A stretch of 64,000 nt of DNA from Agrypnia vestita (lineage: Eukaryota > Arthropoda > Insecta > Trichoptera > Phryganeidae), in assembly GCA_016648135.1 (NCBI GenBank), contig JADDOH010002037.1, positions 124,001 to 188,000 of the forward strand, in the 5' to 3' direction. The notes under the pieces were generated by a model. It saw only the letters and a program-made list of their open reading frames with translations. It made no database searches and was not told where the DNA came from. Positions 1 to 10,989 of this stretch are shown here, piece by piece; position 1 is the first letter of the stretch, and every line of letters starts with the position of its first letter. A program made the translations under genes and the position numbers.

Positions 1-600
1 ATTATCATTGTCAGCTGGTTCTTTTAAGTTTATTTGTATAATTTGTGAGGCTAATAAGAGTCTAGGGAACATCATACAAATTGATTGTTTTGGGAAAAGG
101 CGTCGACTTTTAGTATAAAATTAGATACATAAAACACTTTTTATTTATAAACACACACTTAATATTGCGATATATCCGCATTCCTCTTTATTATCTCTTA
201 ATTTATGTTGTAAAAATAAGAAACTTTAAGTAACTTTAATCACTCTTCTTATATCACAATTGTGCCTGGCGCGTTCACGTTAAGTCACTCTAGGTTTAAC
301 GATTTTATTAATGTCTTGGGCCTTCCGAAAACAACAGCTGAATAACTTCACAAGAGAAACCTTTTTGAAAAAGACTAAACACATCGTATGCCTTTATTAT
401 TTTTCGATGATGTATATAAATTTAATTACTTGCCTCGTGGTAGACTTCGTTGACCTCGATAAATTATATTCGTTATATTATAACCGATTAGAATCACCAC
501 AAAACGCAATATCAATCTTTTTTTCATAACGAACGTCGTATAGCTACTTCTCTGCAATACCGTGATTTACTATATTAGACCACAGAATATTCTTTATTTT
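1..600. other. AT-rich segment, nothing recognised
   Basis: No coding region, repeat family or RNA gene could be supported here. The 72-codon open stretch at 311-529 has no family resemblance and no codon-use signal, so it is treated as chance. Confidence 0.5.
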
Positions 601-1062
601 TAAAGCTACTGATACACATACTCATTATTGGCACGTGAGCATTTGCAGTATTGAGCTTTTTGAGCCATTGCTATTTAGTAGCATGTGTGTACGCAGTAAT
701 GAGCATGCTCATTACTAGCACGCTCAAAAATCAACCACCGGTTGATTTATGAGCATGCTAATGTCATTCGCGACTGGTATCACTTGAATTTCCTGTTTCA
801 GTTTGCAAAGTTTCCATTTTCAACAACAGCGTCTCTATTCTATGACAAGAGCATGTCAGTAATAAGCATGTGCGTTTGATTGTTAGCTTGAAGCATGCTC
901 ATTGCTTAAAATAAGCATGCTAATAACGAGTAAGTGTGTACAGTTATTAGAGCATGCTAATAAGCAATATTGAAATTTCATGTGCATGCTTAAAATAAGC
1001 ATGCTAATAACGAGCAAGTGTGTGCAGTTATTAGAGCATGCTAATAAGCAATATTGAAATTT
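601..1062. repeat. GCATGC-rich repetitive segment
   Basis: The hexamer GCATGC occurs about eight times between roughly 700 and 1041, usually as AGCATGCT followed by AATAA or preceded by a run resembling TTATTAG. Because the motif is self-complementary, the segment is full of short inverted repeats. It looks like a degenerate DNA-transposon-derived repeat, but no transposase, clear terminal repeat or target duplication was seen, so the class is unassigned. Confidence 0.5.
905..1062. repeat. 84-bp tandem duplication
   Basis: A unit beginning CTTAAAATAAGCATGC at 905 begins again at 989, giving a period of 84 bp. The two units differ at only a few positions (for example CGAGTAAG versus CGAGCAAG), so the duplication is fairly recent. 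It sits at the right end of the GCATGC-rich segment. Confidence 0.8.
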
Positions 1063-2465
1063 TTTTAGACCGTAAACCGAAATTCAAAATAAACATTAAT
1101 TTTACAATTAACAATACGATTATTGATATAATAAGATTGTGTGATTTACATACTAGATATGATTACATTCTAGTCCAGTTGCAGTGTGGGTATGGATATA
1201 TCACGGGCGCGCAGACGATTAATATACCAACTGCATGTTGACTAAAATATCATTGTAATCATAACAATATTTATAATTACTGTTATACTATCATGTATAA
1301 AATTTACTGGCACTTTATACCTGTTTTAAAATAAATTATCTGGATTTTACAAATTCTAATTTCTCTACCATACAAAATGCATTCCATAACAACATGATAA
1401 TTGTCATTGTTTCCTGATTGTCATAAAAAAAATTACATTGTAATTTATTGTTACAATACGACTATCTGTCAGGGCCCTGGTCTTCCCAATCGTCTCCCAT
1501 CTTTCTTTGTCCAAAATCATTGCAATCCAAGTATTTTGATTATTTAGGCAGTCCAGGAGATTTAGGGAAGTCTGTCAGCTTCCTAAATACCCTGGGGCAT
1601 GACGAGATGATATTGATTGATATAACTACCCTAAAGTTTAAAACTAACTTAATAATTGGATAACCGGTACAATAAAGAATAAATATTCTACTGATTTCAA
1701 CACAGAGCGTGCCATTATAAAGTTACTTATCAGAAAGCGTTAAATACAGAATACCTGTTAATAAATAAAACATATTTTTCTATACTAATTTAAACTAAAT
1801 AGTTATTTTTTTATGGTTAAAATCATTTTAATACATTACTGAACTTAGGGATCTTCCTCAGTTTTTAAAGGGCTTCTGAACCCATTTTATTTGAAATATA
1901 ATTATTTAAAGGAACCCTACTCTTATTTTTTTATATATATTTTTATTCTTTTTACAATTTATATAGGTACATCATTTAGCATTTCAAATATAGGAAATAT
2001 TTATTTTACTGTCTCTATACGAGTCAGAAGACTCATATATAGAGAAGAAGTACAGGTACAAGGTATAAATATGCATTTTAAAACAGTTTCATGATTATAT
2101 TTATTATGTGTCTGGTAGGTGTTTGTAAATATGTCTTTTGTTTCAATTATAATTATTTTTCTGATCTTTTATTTTTCTTATGGTTTGGGGGAGATAATTA
2201 AATACCAAAACCAAGAAAAATAAAATAATTTGGGTAGTGGCAAAATTAAATTTTGGTATGTTAAGTGTATCACTAAATCTTGTAGATCGAAAATCTCTTC
2301 TTGTGTTTGACGTATTTTTAATTTTAAAAATTTGGATTATGTATAGATCTATTAATTTTGGTACTTTGAATTCTTTACATATTTCAGTCACGCTGTGGAC
2401 ATTTTTATGTCACATATATACCGCATTGATCTTGAAATCCATGCACTATACATTTGTGCGTTGAG
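1063..2465. other. AT-rich segment without a supported gene
   Basis: Only short open stretches are present. Around 1475-1510 the minus strand reads like a short piece of a non-LTR retrotransposon C-terminus (Asp-Lys-Glu-Arg-Trp-Glu-Thr-Ile-Gly), too short to annotate separately. The rest shows nothing recognisable. Confidence 0.45.
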
Positions 2466-2640
2466 TTTATAGATGCGTCTATGGAGAACCAGGAACACTT
2501 CACGAAGAGCCTAAAAACTTATTTTTTCGGGATATCGCACCTGTAAGCGTCTCTTACGCAAAAATGGCGCTATATAAATTAACATAAACATAAACACAAT
2601 ATAACATAACACAATATAACACTACATAACTTCTAATATC
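2466..2640 (+). mobile_element. 3' end of a non-LTR retroposon with simple-repeat tail
   Basis: The plus strand reads like the last residues of a retrotransposon ORF (Phe-Thr-Lys-Ser-Leu-Lys-Thr-Tyr-Phe-Phe, then after an interruption Leu-Thr-Gln-Lys-Trp-Arg-Tyr-Ile-Asn-Leu-Thr). It runs directly into a tail of AACATAAACATAA-type repeats (2579-2640). A C-terminus followed by a short tandem tail is typical of some non-LTR clades. Assignment to a clade is not possible from this fragment. Confidence 0.45.
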
Positions 2641-3555
2641 TCTACAACAAGAGGCGTATATTATAACGTGCCATCTACCTAATTTTTATGAAATGTTTAA
2701 ATATTGTTATTAAATGTCACAAAACAACTATTGATAACATTGATAATAATCTGTGTGTTTAAAAATAAACATACATTTTTAAATCAAACTAACTAAATAA
2801 CTTGATGGCTAGATCAATACATCAAGTGGTGAGGTAGATACCGGAAACACGTCACCTTCCTTGACTATGCGTATTATATAAATTATACGTATTACTTCTT
2901 ATTTATTTTTATTTTTTCTCATTATCACCGAGTCTTATCTGTTTCTCTTAAATTAATTTTTAGTATCATTGTCTTGTATTTTGATCTATAATTTTTATGA
3001 CCAAATAGATAAATAATAAATATTTTCTGATTTATTGTCAGAGCGTGCCATTGAAAAGTTACTTTTTAAACAAAAAAAGCATAGCTTTTATTTTTAATAC
3101 TTCAACCAGATGTAGAGAAACAAAATTTGGAACAAAAAAAAAGTCCGAATGTGACGATAAATTCATGAAGCTGAATACGCGAAATGTTTTTAAATAGACC
3201 ATTTGTGTTAGAGTGCGTGCGAGCGTGGGGGAGGAGGGATTCGCTCGAGGCGGGGTTATTTACATGCCTCACTAATAGTGTGTTTGATTTAAGGATACAA
3301 ATATTAGACGATGTATCAAAAATAAATTAAATTTTGAGAAACACTGGGCACACGGTACGTCACGCCGAGTCTCGCGTAAGATATAAGCTCGCCATGATCG
3401 TGCGTATGAGAACTTAATATGAAATAAATAACGTACATATATATTTTCGCAGGACAATTTAATGGTTTTCTTGTGTACGGGTGGTGGATACGTTCACATT
3501 CTCGCAATATAAGCAGACATAAGCGCCCAATCATGAAGCAATTGTATTGCGTATC
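2641..3555. other. AT-rich segment with one GC-rich patch
   Basis: No gene is supported. A short GC-rich patch lies near 3208-3260 and another near 3335-3400. Overlapping minus-strand open stretches (3272-3534) have no recognisable homology and look like chance ORFs. Confidence 0.4.
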
Positions 3556-4990
3556 AATTGATCGGTGCTGATTTTTTTTTAGAGAAGTAATTTTTGATTT
3601 GTATTTTTTTTAATATTTACTTTGAGGTTTGATAAAATCACGATGGAAATATTTTTTTTATTTTTAAAATGCGTCATTTGATCAAAGTAACTGATTGGGT
3701 TTACAAAAATTTTTACAAAGAAAATTCAAAATTAAATTAAAATAATTTTATGAAAAGCGTGAATATTCGAAATCCAAAATATTTAATGCGCTCATCGAAA
3801 AATACTAATTTAGAATGTAATGAATTAGAGTTTTCATGTGAAATATAGCCTTTAAATTAATGGGAAACATGATTTTGGAAGAGACGGAGACATAAAACCT
3901 ACAATTCAGTACATTTTAAATTGGTAATCCTCGGCGACTGCATTCAAAATTATTTTATATTTTACTGGATATTGCTGCCTTTGCTTTTATACCCATATAT
4001 TATAAATATTTCATAGAGACGAAGCTATTTTTTATATGGGAAAGTAGGTATGGAAGTCTTTATAGGTGTCCGTAGGGCTTACGACCTGTTGTACGGCTGG
4101 CTTAAGTAATCACCTTACACAATCCAACGTTCAACAATTCCAACCATTATTTCCATTTTATTTTCGTTTTCATTTTATTAAATAACAATTTCGAAAACAT
4201 ATTAATTTTGAAATCGGAAAGAGATCAGCTGTCGGATAGGAAGTTACCGAAACGATTTGGGAACACATTTAAAATGGGTTTATTTAAAAGATTTTTTTTA
4301 TATATATTATGAACATAATTATTACGATTTTTTGTATGAAAGCAGCCGGGTTATTTTTGGAAGAATATAAAATTCATTTAACTTAATAATAAGTGAATAA
4401 TAAATAATATACATGGACCAAATAAATTAAGAACGAATTTTAAAATGGATTTAATATATTTTTAAAAGATTCTGTTTCCTCCGTTTAAATTGACCCAACC
4501 TATTAGGATAAGGGGTAGAAAAAGAAGAAGAAGAAAATTCTGCTTAGTAGTGAAAAATATTTTTAAACTCACGTTCGACTGATCGGTTTTATTTGATTTA
4601 TCTTTATTTATTTATTTAACGAAGAAATTTTTGATTTGTACGTTTTTTAAATACTTGTTATGAGGTTTGATAAGATCACGATGAAAACATTGTATTCATT
4701 TATAAAATACGTCGTTTGAACAAAGTAACTGATTGTTTAAAAAATTGTTTTTATTTTGTTTATTTATTTATCTAACAAGGTTAATGTTTTTCGTAATTTA
4801 AGTGGTCGTCATGAATAATCTCTATAATATTAATATCAAATCCATCCATAATATATAAAAATACTTTTTTTTTATATATTACTAATTTTTTAGAAAAAAT
4901 TTCAATGAAATATTCAGAATATGATTATTACTATTTTTTATATGAAAGCAGTCTGGCTTTTTTTGCGTTATATAAATTGATTTTCCTGCG
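3556..4990 (+). repeat. Direct repeat pair about 1.03 kb apart
   Basis: The block at about 3560-3712 recurs at about 4575-4740. Shared words include GATTTGTA, GAGGTTTGATAA, ATCACGATG and AAAGTAACTGATTG in the same order. A second shared word (TATGAAAGCAG) recurs at about 4335 and 4942. This indicates an old tandem duplication or two insertions of the same repeat, with a family A inverted-repeat fragment lying in the first unit. Confidence 0.6.
3997..4152 (+). repeat. Family A inverted-repeat element, partial copy 1
   Basis: One arm of a repeat found at least eight times in the window. It begins with a CATAGAGACGAAGCTATTT-like start and continues through TATGGAAGTCTTTAT, GGGCTTACGACCTGTT, TGGCTTAAGTAATCAC and a CCAACGTTCA stretch. 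No opposite arm is seen close by, so this is a truncated copy. No coding content. Confidence 0.65.
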
Positions 4991-5147
4991 TTCGATTAAA
5001 TCAATACTTAATTTTTTTTTCTACACTGTGGACTGCTGCCTTCTGCATAATTATGTTTAAATATACCGCTTGATGCCGTACTACTTATAAGGTTTATTGT
5101 TAACTCACGCATTAACGAACCGTTTGAGAACTTTGTATGTGATGTCG

Positions 5148-5410
5148 TTCTGGAATTGTTGTCATCATCATTATCAACGACCGTTTTCTATCCAATGCTA
5201 GATATGGACCGAGTGTTTACCACTTTTCTCCGTCCATTGTTATTCGCTGACACGTATTACCACAGAGTTTGATGCGGTCCAGTGAGTTTTAGGGCGGCAT
5301 TTTGGCCTCTTGATTCGACTACACGGTACTATCGGATAAGTGTGTTTATCTAACAATTGTCCGCCTTTCGAATGTTGTGGCCTGCCCACTGTCTTTTCAT
5401 TTTCTTAGTT
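5148..5410 (-). pseudogene. Non-LTR retrotransposon C-terminal remnant
   Basis: Read on the minus strand, a broken open frame matches the C-terminal domain that follows reverse transcriptase in many insect non-LTR elements. It shows Lys-Arg-Gln-Trp-Ala-Gly-His, then Arg-Lys-Ala-Asp-Asn, then a Lys-Leu-Thr-Gly-Pro segment, ending in an acidic Asp-Asn-Asp-Asp-Asp run. Several stops and frameshifts interrupt it, so it is dead. Only the last roughly 85 codons remain, consistent with 5' truncation. The exact clade is uncertain. Confidence 0.65.
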
Positions 5411-5479
5411 TTTTTTAATATAAGACGGGTAGTATTATCCAAAATAATTATAAGCGTACATATATGTATATCTGTGTTA

Positions 5480-5800
5480 TTATATATGCATAAAATAAAA
5501 GATGATTGATTCATGACCCAACTTACGGTAATAGTTTTGATTTCGAGACCCTAGACGATATTTAAAAAAATAACACTTACCTGCTGTAAAATATGGAGGA
5601 TAGATATATGTAATGTTGTTACCTTGAGAATATTTCCCGACCCATTTAATATGCCAATTGATCATAAAAAATATATAATCATTGAAGTTATCTTCTTTTG
5701 GTGCATAAAGGGTAAATTTTTTTATGTAACGGAAGTTGTAAGGAAACAGCATGTAGCGAAAATGCGAGATCACGAAATGAGTATTCGGTAATATCTCCAT
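5480..5800. other. Segment with an unassigned minus-strand open frame
   Basis: A 134-codon minus-strand open frame spans 5480-5884, but its N-terminal third lies in the repeat at 5800-5935. The rest is rich in Tyr, Phe and Asn as expected from AT-rich noise. It is not called as a gene. Confidence 0.4.
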
Positions 5801-5935
5801 ATAATAATTTCGTTCGAATTTACGGCTAAAAAATGAAATAACACGGCTGGAGAAAGACTCGAACCTCGGACGGCAACGCGGCAACTACATGACATAGCCA
5901 CCATCGATTCTCCCTGGTCTGTCAAAAATATACTA
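5800..5935 (-). repeat. tRNA-like repeat fragment
   Basis: Shares the words CGTTCGAATT, ACGGCTAAAAA, TGAACC/CGAACC and GACAAAAATATACT-like sequence, in order, with 61211-61345. On the minus strand it contains a B-box-like GAGGTTCGAGTC. The second copy is embedded in a Helitron-like element, so this copy may be a remnant of a similar insertion. It would produce no functional tRNA. Confidence 0.5.
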
Positions 5936-6214
5936 TAAAAAAGAGGCGAACCATCAATTTAAGTAAGTTTTTATTTGCACCAATTATTTTAAATGTCCGA
6001 GGTTACATCTGTATGAACGAGTCTTAATTCATTTCATGAAACTTGATAAATAATCTAAAACGATCATTGTAATTTTTTCATAAAACTTGAGTGTCAATAA
6101 TATTTAATTTTATCATTATTTTTTTTTATGTATAATTTCTACCGCGCGTACACGTAAGAATTTTCTTGTATAACTTTTAGTCATAAATGTCACAATGCAA
6201 TATAAATGAAAGAT

Positions 6215-6745
6215 GGGATCCTTCAGTTGAAATACAATGCCGCATTAAGCAAGCTCTTGAAATCTTAATCCGTGTGAAAAAGCTGTTCTGAAATCATGTT
6301 CTCAACGTTAGATTATGAATGCGAATGATCAGATGCTCTGCCAGATGTTATTAATATTATTCTATGGAATGGAAACATGGACAATTAACGAGGAACTGAT
6401 AACGCGTCGTGAGATATCCGAGATGTAGATATACAGAATAATGCTCAAAACAAGCTGAATGGATAGAGTTACGAATGAGTTGGTTTGGATGAATAAAGAG
6501 AATGAATGAAGAGATATGTCAGACATGTGATGAGACATCTCGAGAAGTACGAGATCTTGCATCTCATGATGCAGGGAAAGATATCCGGAAGTCGGGGTCC
6601 TGAAAGAAGGAGAGGCAGAAAAAAACTGAGATACTGGTTTGGTCAGTCTGCTGTAGAGCTATTCCGGGCCGCAGTAAATAGCCACCGTTGAACGGATAGG
6701 GCACAAGAATAAGGAGAGTACAAGAGTGCCCCCTCACAGAGAAAG
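6215..6745 (+). pseudogene. Non-LTR retrotransposon ORF2 C-terminal pseudogene
   Basis: Across several frames the plus strand reads a familiar order of motifs: Arg-Ile-Lys-Gln-Ala near 6240; Arg-Met near 6320; a Gly-Met-Glu-Thr-Trp-Thr stretch near 6366; a Trp-Met-Asp-Arg-Val-Thr-Asn-Glu stretch near 6455; and Glu-Lys-Tyr-Glu-Ile-Leu-His-Leu-Met near 6547 followed by Gln-Gly-Lys-Ile and an Arg-rich run. This is the region after the reverse transcriptase palm in LINE-type ORF2 proteins. Stops and frameshifts show it is inactive. The same C-terminal family recurs on the minus strand at 56800-57015. Confidence 0.7.
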
Positions 6746-6784
6746 GCAAGATTCAAATATTTTATTTATATTTGACAAATTAAT

Positions 6785-7135
6785 TTATCTATATAGATAT
6801 CTCATTACCAACGGCGACATCTGTACTGGTTTATGGGAATGACAAATTTGTGGCGGCACAGGTGGCGGTAGTAGGGTACAACTCACATATGAAACAAGGT
6901 GTGCAAGATAAACGCATATACAACTTTCAAAAATTTAATAAATGTGTTGGTCTCTCATGAGTGGAATTGGTTAATGTTGTTACATTGTGTAAAGTGATCA
7001 CTTGGGCCAGCCGTACAATAGGTCGTAAGCCGTATGAACACCAAAACTTTACCTCCATACCTGTTTTTCTATATATAAAAATTGCTCCGTCTCTACGAGA
7101 CATCTATAATATGTAATCTTGATTTGTTTATCTAT
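6785..7135 (-). repeat. Family A inverted-repeat element, copy 2
   Basis: In reverse orientation this carries the family A arm (GTAAAGTGATCACTT, GGCCAGCCGTACAATAGG, TCGTAAGCC, CCTCCATACC, GTCTCTACGAGACATC) plus part of its interior (TTTGAAAGTTGTAT and GTCATTCCCAT when reverse-complemented). The interior is also seen in the copy at 17930-18300. The distal arm is weak (GATATCTCATTACC near 6800). Confidence 0.6.
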
Positions 7136-7828
7136 TTTATTTCATTAATTACATAATTATATACGGTGTAAACTTATAATAAATAATTGAACTTGACTAA
7201 AGTTTGAATGGCTTAAATTATTCATGTTGAGACGGGCGAAGTTTATAACTACATAGTTGTTATCGTTATATAATTTATGATAACGAAGCAAGCGTATTAA
7301 TTAGGAAACGTTAAATAGAGAATACACAGGGGTACACATACGTAAACAATTTTTTTTCATCGTTTTTTAATATTACATTGGAGATCTTCCTCTTAAGTGC
7401 CTCTGAACACTGAACCCATTAAATTTGAATTTATTAAATTAGAAGGATGAGACGGATTAGCTTCCACCACTGTTCGTAACACTGCGTGCTCTTGGCGTGG
7501 TTCACTTTGAAGATAAAAGTCCTCACTTCAAAATTTCTTAAATCACTTCTTAAAACATCCAAATCTCTACACAGTCATCTTCATACGTCATTCAACTTTT
7601 TTGTCTTGCTTTAAAAAGCTCTTCGTGGTCCAAAACCACAAAAAAATATAGACTAAATTAGTGAAAGAAACCATTATTTTACACGGTGGACGCTGCAACA
7701 GAAATCAATTAAAAAATAACATAAATGTAATTAAATTACCCCTGATATTTTGCAAATTTGAGGACCCTTCCATGTCACGTAATAAACGGCGTTATTCTTG
7801 GAATTCATACACTCTACATTTGCACATA
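7136..7828. other. AT-rich segment, nothing recognised
   Basis: No gene, repeat boundary or RNA gene could be supported. The 79-codon open stretch at 7661-7900 runs into the next repeat and is not called. Confidence 0.4.
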
Positions 7829-8005
7829 CAATATAAATCAAGATATATTATAGATGTTTCATATAGACGAGTCTACTTCTTTATACATATAGGAAAGTAG
7901 CTATGGAAGTCTTTTTGGTGTACATACGACAAGCCCTACGGGCACAAAAAGTAGTTTCGTCTCTATAAGACATCTATAGTATATCTTGATCTATGATGTC
8001 TCCTG
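7829..8005. repeat. Family A internal-deletion derivative, copy 3
   Basis: The two family A arms lie almost back to back. The left arm reads AATCAAGATATATTATAGAT...GGAAAGTAGCTATGGAAGTC and the right arm is its mirror (GTTTCGTCTCTATAAGACAT...ATATCTTGATC), with only about 45 bp between. The roughly 175-bp unit is therefore an internally deleted, MITE-like form of the longer copies at 42285-42745 and 43490-43835. Confidence 0.65.
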
Positions 8006-8984
8006 GGGATAAAATCCAATATTGTGTTGTTGAAAAATTTGAACGTTCTCAAAATATTCTGAATAAATAATATAACATCGCTAAATAATTTCTCTACCAC
8101 AAGTACTACACTACGCTAGCAACTTTTTAATGAAATTCTTTAGCATTGTCATAATTTAATATCACAAAAGGACTATTTATAACCTTAAATTAAGGATTTA
8201 GGTAAACTGTATGTTAAAAAAATAATTAAATCAAGATAATATTTTACGTTTTATGACAAAGAAAAGAAAAGCGGAAAAACACCATATAGATGTGCTCAGC
8301 CAGATACACAGCATTTTTAATTAACAGCTGTGTTATTTTTTCTCGAAATATGCAGTGTTTTTAAAAGACTTAATTGAAATACAACCCTTGTTTTATTCTT
8401 GCACATGAAAAATTATTTTTAAAATATTAAAGAACCAACTAAAAATTATACGAATGTATTTCAATCCCCCTTTCATAAGTATAATGAAATTATAATTTAA
8501 CCGAATGAAATTCCCCTGCGTGCCGCCGCCGCGAACCGCGGGACATTTATTACGGCTCGCGCGAGTCATACACAGGAATAAACAGCACCATATTTATAGC
8601 CCAATAATGGCTGCTATGAATTCTACACAAATTCTTGTGAATATCGTAAAAAATATTTATAATAACCTCCTAGAAAATGTATTGTGGACCAAAACTTTTA
8701 TTATTGAGTTCCAAGAGATCTAAAAGCATACTTAGTAAAATTTTGTGTGCATATTATATATATTAAAGTATTCACATACATAATCAACAGGTTTCTCAGA
8801 AAGTTTTACAGTCGTAGGATAATTTATTATAGCCTTTCTCAAATATTTAATATTTTTATATAATTTACAAGAATATACTTTATGTTAATCATTAATTTGT
8901 CGGATTATGCACGGACACGATGTATCCTGAAGGGACAATGACGATAATTCAATAAATTAAGTTAATAAAAAGTGTACTATTGTA
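8006..8984. other. AT-rich segment with a GC-rich island at 8500-8620
   Basis: No coding gene is supported. The island at 8500-8620 (CCGCCGCCGCGAACCGCGGG and neighbours) stands out against the AT-rich background and has no repeat partner seen elsewhere, so it may be conserved regulatory DNA. A 21-base word at about 8647-8667 recurs inside the PLE fold-back near 9515. Confidence 0.4.
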
Positions 8985-9125
8985 TCCAATAATAATAATT
9001 TCGTTGTATGTCTCTGTCTGTCCTTAACTAACTGAAACGTCTGTAACTTCTTTTTTTTTCTCATATTTTTTTCTCTTTTTAAAGATTATTTTTTAAATAC
9101 GTCATTTTGAAGGGGTTACAGCTAG
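8985..9125 (+). mobile_element. Short Helitron-like element (family H), copy 1
   Basis: Starts TCCAATAATAATAATTTCG after an A, contains GTCTGTCTGTCC-type sequence, and ends with a degenerate hairpin (CGTCATTTTGAAGGGG) then TTACAGCTAG. A TC start, a 3' hairpin a few bases before CTAG and the absence of terminal inverted repeats are the hallmarks of non-autonomous Helitrons. About 141 bp; no coding capacity. Confidence 0.6.
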
Positions 9126-9224
9126 CTAACATTATAAAAATAATATTACACATATTTTATCCCTTGATGTTCAATGTAAAAAAATCTTAAATGTCGTTTT
9201 TTACTTACATTGTTTGTTTTTTCT

Positions 9225-9790
9225 TCAAATATAGCAAATTTATTTTGCGGTGACATAATTATAATTAATATAAATTAACTTTGTAAACACCACTTATTTA
9301 TAGAAAAAATTCAACATGTTTCGAAGCCAATGAATGGCTTCTTCTTCAGGATAGCAAAAATAAAATTAAAAAATCGAAGTATAGATCAAAATGTTAAAAA
9401 GTTATATATGGAAAATGATAACGTAAAGTACCTACTTAACATGAAAATAAATTTAAAAAATGACTATTTGCAAAAAGGACCTGATTATTTATAACATTCA
9501 ATTTACTATTTACAAAAATATTTATAATAACCTCCAAGAAACGCAAATAGTAAATTGAATGTTATAAATAATCAGGTCCTTTTTGCAAATAGTCATCTTT
9601 TAAATTTATTTTCATGTTAAGTAGATACTTTATATTATCATTTTCCATATAAAACTTTTTAATATTTTGATCTATACCTCGATTTTTTAATTTTATTTTT
9701 GTTAACCTGACGAAGAAGCCATTGGCTTCGAAACATGTTAAATTTTTTCAATAAATAAGTGGTGTTTACAAAGTTAATTTATATAAATTA
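9225..9790 (+). mobile_element. Penelope-like element fold-back, copy P1
   Basis: Two near-identical arms of about 240 bp face each other (left about 9271-9510, right about 9540-9786) around a short spacer. Each arm carries, reading outward: a C-terminal coding piece (Asn-Asn-Gln-Val-Leu-Phe-Ala-Asn-Ser, ending Leu-Leu-Asn-Leu-Phe), a short AT-rich stretch, the stem module CTGACGAA-GAAGCC-ATT-GGCTTC-GAAAC, and the end AAGTGGTGTTTACAAAGTTAA. The coding piece matches the GIY-YIG-containing fragment at 38446-38736. Beyond the left arm, on the minus strand, a conserved open start follows (9215-9253). The copy is non-coding and presumably dead. Confidence 0.75.
9707..9734 (+). ncRNA. Hammerhead-like core in PLE terminal module
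   Basis: CTGACGA is followed by one A, a perfect 6-bp stem GAAGCC/GGCTTC with an ATT loop, and GAAAC. This is the order of the hammerhead ribozyme catalytic core (CUGANGA, stem II, GAAA). The extra nucleotide before stem II and the lack of an obvious stem III make activity uncertain. The left arm carries a diverged inverted copy near 9323-9356. Penelope-like elements are known to encode hammerhead motifs. Confidence 0.45.
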
Positions 9791-10149
9791 CATTATTTGT
9801 TTTTAACTTCTCTTTGTGAACCGGCAGTTTGGCTTTACTTCCAAGAAGGAGAAGAAGTAGAAAAGAGTGAATAAGTAAATGTATTGTAAAAATCTACCAT
9901 TTTAATGAATTACGAATACGTGTGGTGCTGACTAAAATATTTTGTCATACGACTGTGCATTGACATATTACAATAAAAATAATTAAAAATGAAAAGTTAA
10001 CATACTCGTACGTTAAATTATGTTGGTGTCACTTATGGATTAACAATAATTCAGGTTAAAAAAAAGGTTATTTTAGGATTGTAACAGGAGTAACATTAAT
10101 ATACCGATTGAAAGTACCGAGATAAAGGAGGCCCATGGTATGGAACCCC

Positions 10150-10250
10150 TGCTTCTATATAAAGAAAATTAAGGCGCTTTGGACACGTCTTGCGAGCACC
10201 AGCAAAACGAGTACCAAAACATACATTTAATATGTTAAGAAATCAATATT
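10150..10250 (+). pseudogene. Non-LTR retrotransposon C-terminal scrap
   Basis: One frame reads Lys-Leu-Arg-Arg-Phe-Gly-His-Val-Leu-Arg-Ala-Pro followed by Lys-Arg-Val-Pro-Lys. This is the Arg-x-Gly-His-Val-x-Arg motif found downstream of reverse transcriptase in LINE-type proteins. Nothing else of the element is preserved. Confidence 0.45.
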
Positions 10251-10985
10251 ACGTGTACGTAAATTATTTTTTTCACCAACACCCGTTGCAAAAACTCACC
10301 GTTACTATTAATCCAAATGACATGTAATCTCTAATTGCTGAAATTCTACTTAATTTGCTTGAGTTTTTCACAAAATGCAAATGAAAATTGAATTTATGTT
10401 AGCGATTACACAGTGCCATCTTGTAGCCTTAAGTTTGTTAGGCGAGTTAAGGCTGCGTAAACAACGCCATCTAGCGAAGCGTCTTGGTAGCGTTAGTGAC
10501 GGACGATGTTACTTTGAGAATTACGCCAGATTGAGACTTGATAAGTGAAAAACAAAATCTTCCATAAGCTTGACGTTATTTTTTAAATTTCTTTTACTGA
10601 CTTTTGCGTATCGCATTGTTGAATAGCCGAGATCTTTTAAGAGATTAATTAACTTTGATATACAACAACGTGAGAAGTGAAGAGGGGCAGATAGAAAAGA
10701 ACACCATAATTGAAATCGGCGTAACAAAATAATGGTGGTTCACCCCCACCCCCGCCCCGTTTCTTTCTTTGTGTTCCAAGTTAACGGCGTTGGTACAATG
10801 CTCGCTTTGCCCGCCGAACTCTCTCGGTTACAATGACCAATAAAAAGCTTCAACTCGAGTTGATGGTGCTATTCTTCACTGAAGATATACAAATATAATT
10901 TACAACATAAATATTATTTCACGAAGACTATTGTATACAAGAAATTTAAAAAAAGGTGAGGAGTTAAATTTATCAGATAAGCGTG
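10251..10985. other. Segment with GC-rich islands, no supported gene
   Basis: Moderately GC-rich patches occur at about 10430-10510 and 10735-10860 (CCCCCACCCCCGCCCCG, then GCCCGCCGAACTCTCTCGG). The 68-codon minus-strand open stretch at 10521-10727 has no recognisable similarity. The islands may be regulatory, but nothing defines their boundaries. Confidence 0.35.
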
Positions 10986-10989
10986 CTAG

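Noticed and set aside
905..1062. CRISPR-like direct repeats.
   Set aside because: Only two 84-bp units without spacers; eukaryotic tandem duplication.
3272..3534. Overlapping minus-strand open frames of 61 and 72 codons.
   Set aside because: No recognisable domain; frames disagree and composition explains them.
5480..5884. 134-codon minus-strand open frame.
   Set aside because: N-terminal third lies in a repeat; the rest is Tyr/Phe/Asn-rich as expected of AT-rich DNA; no motif.
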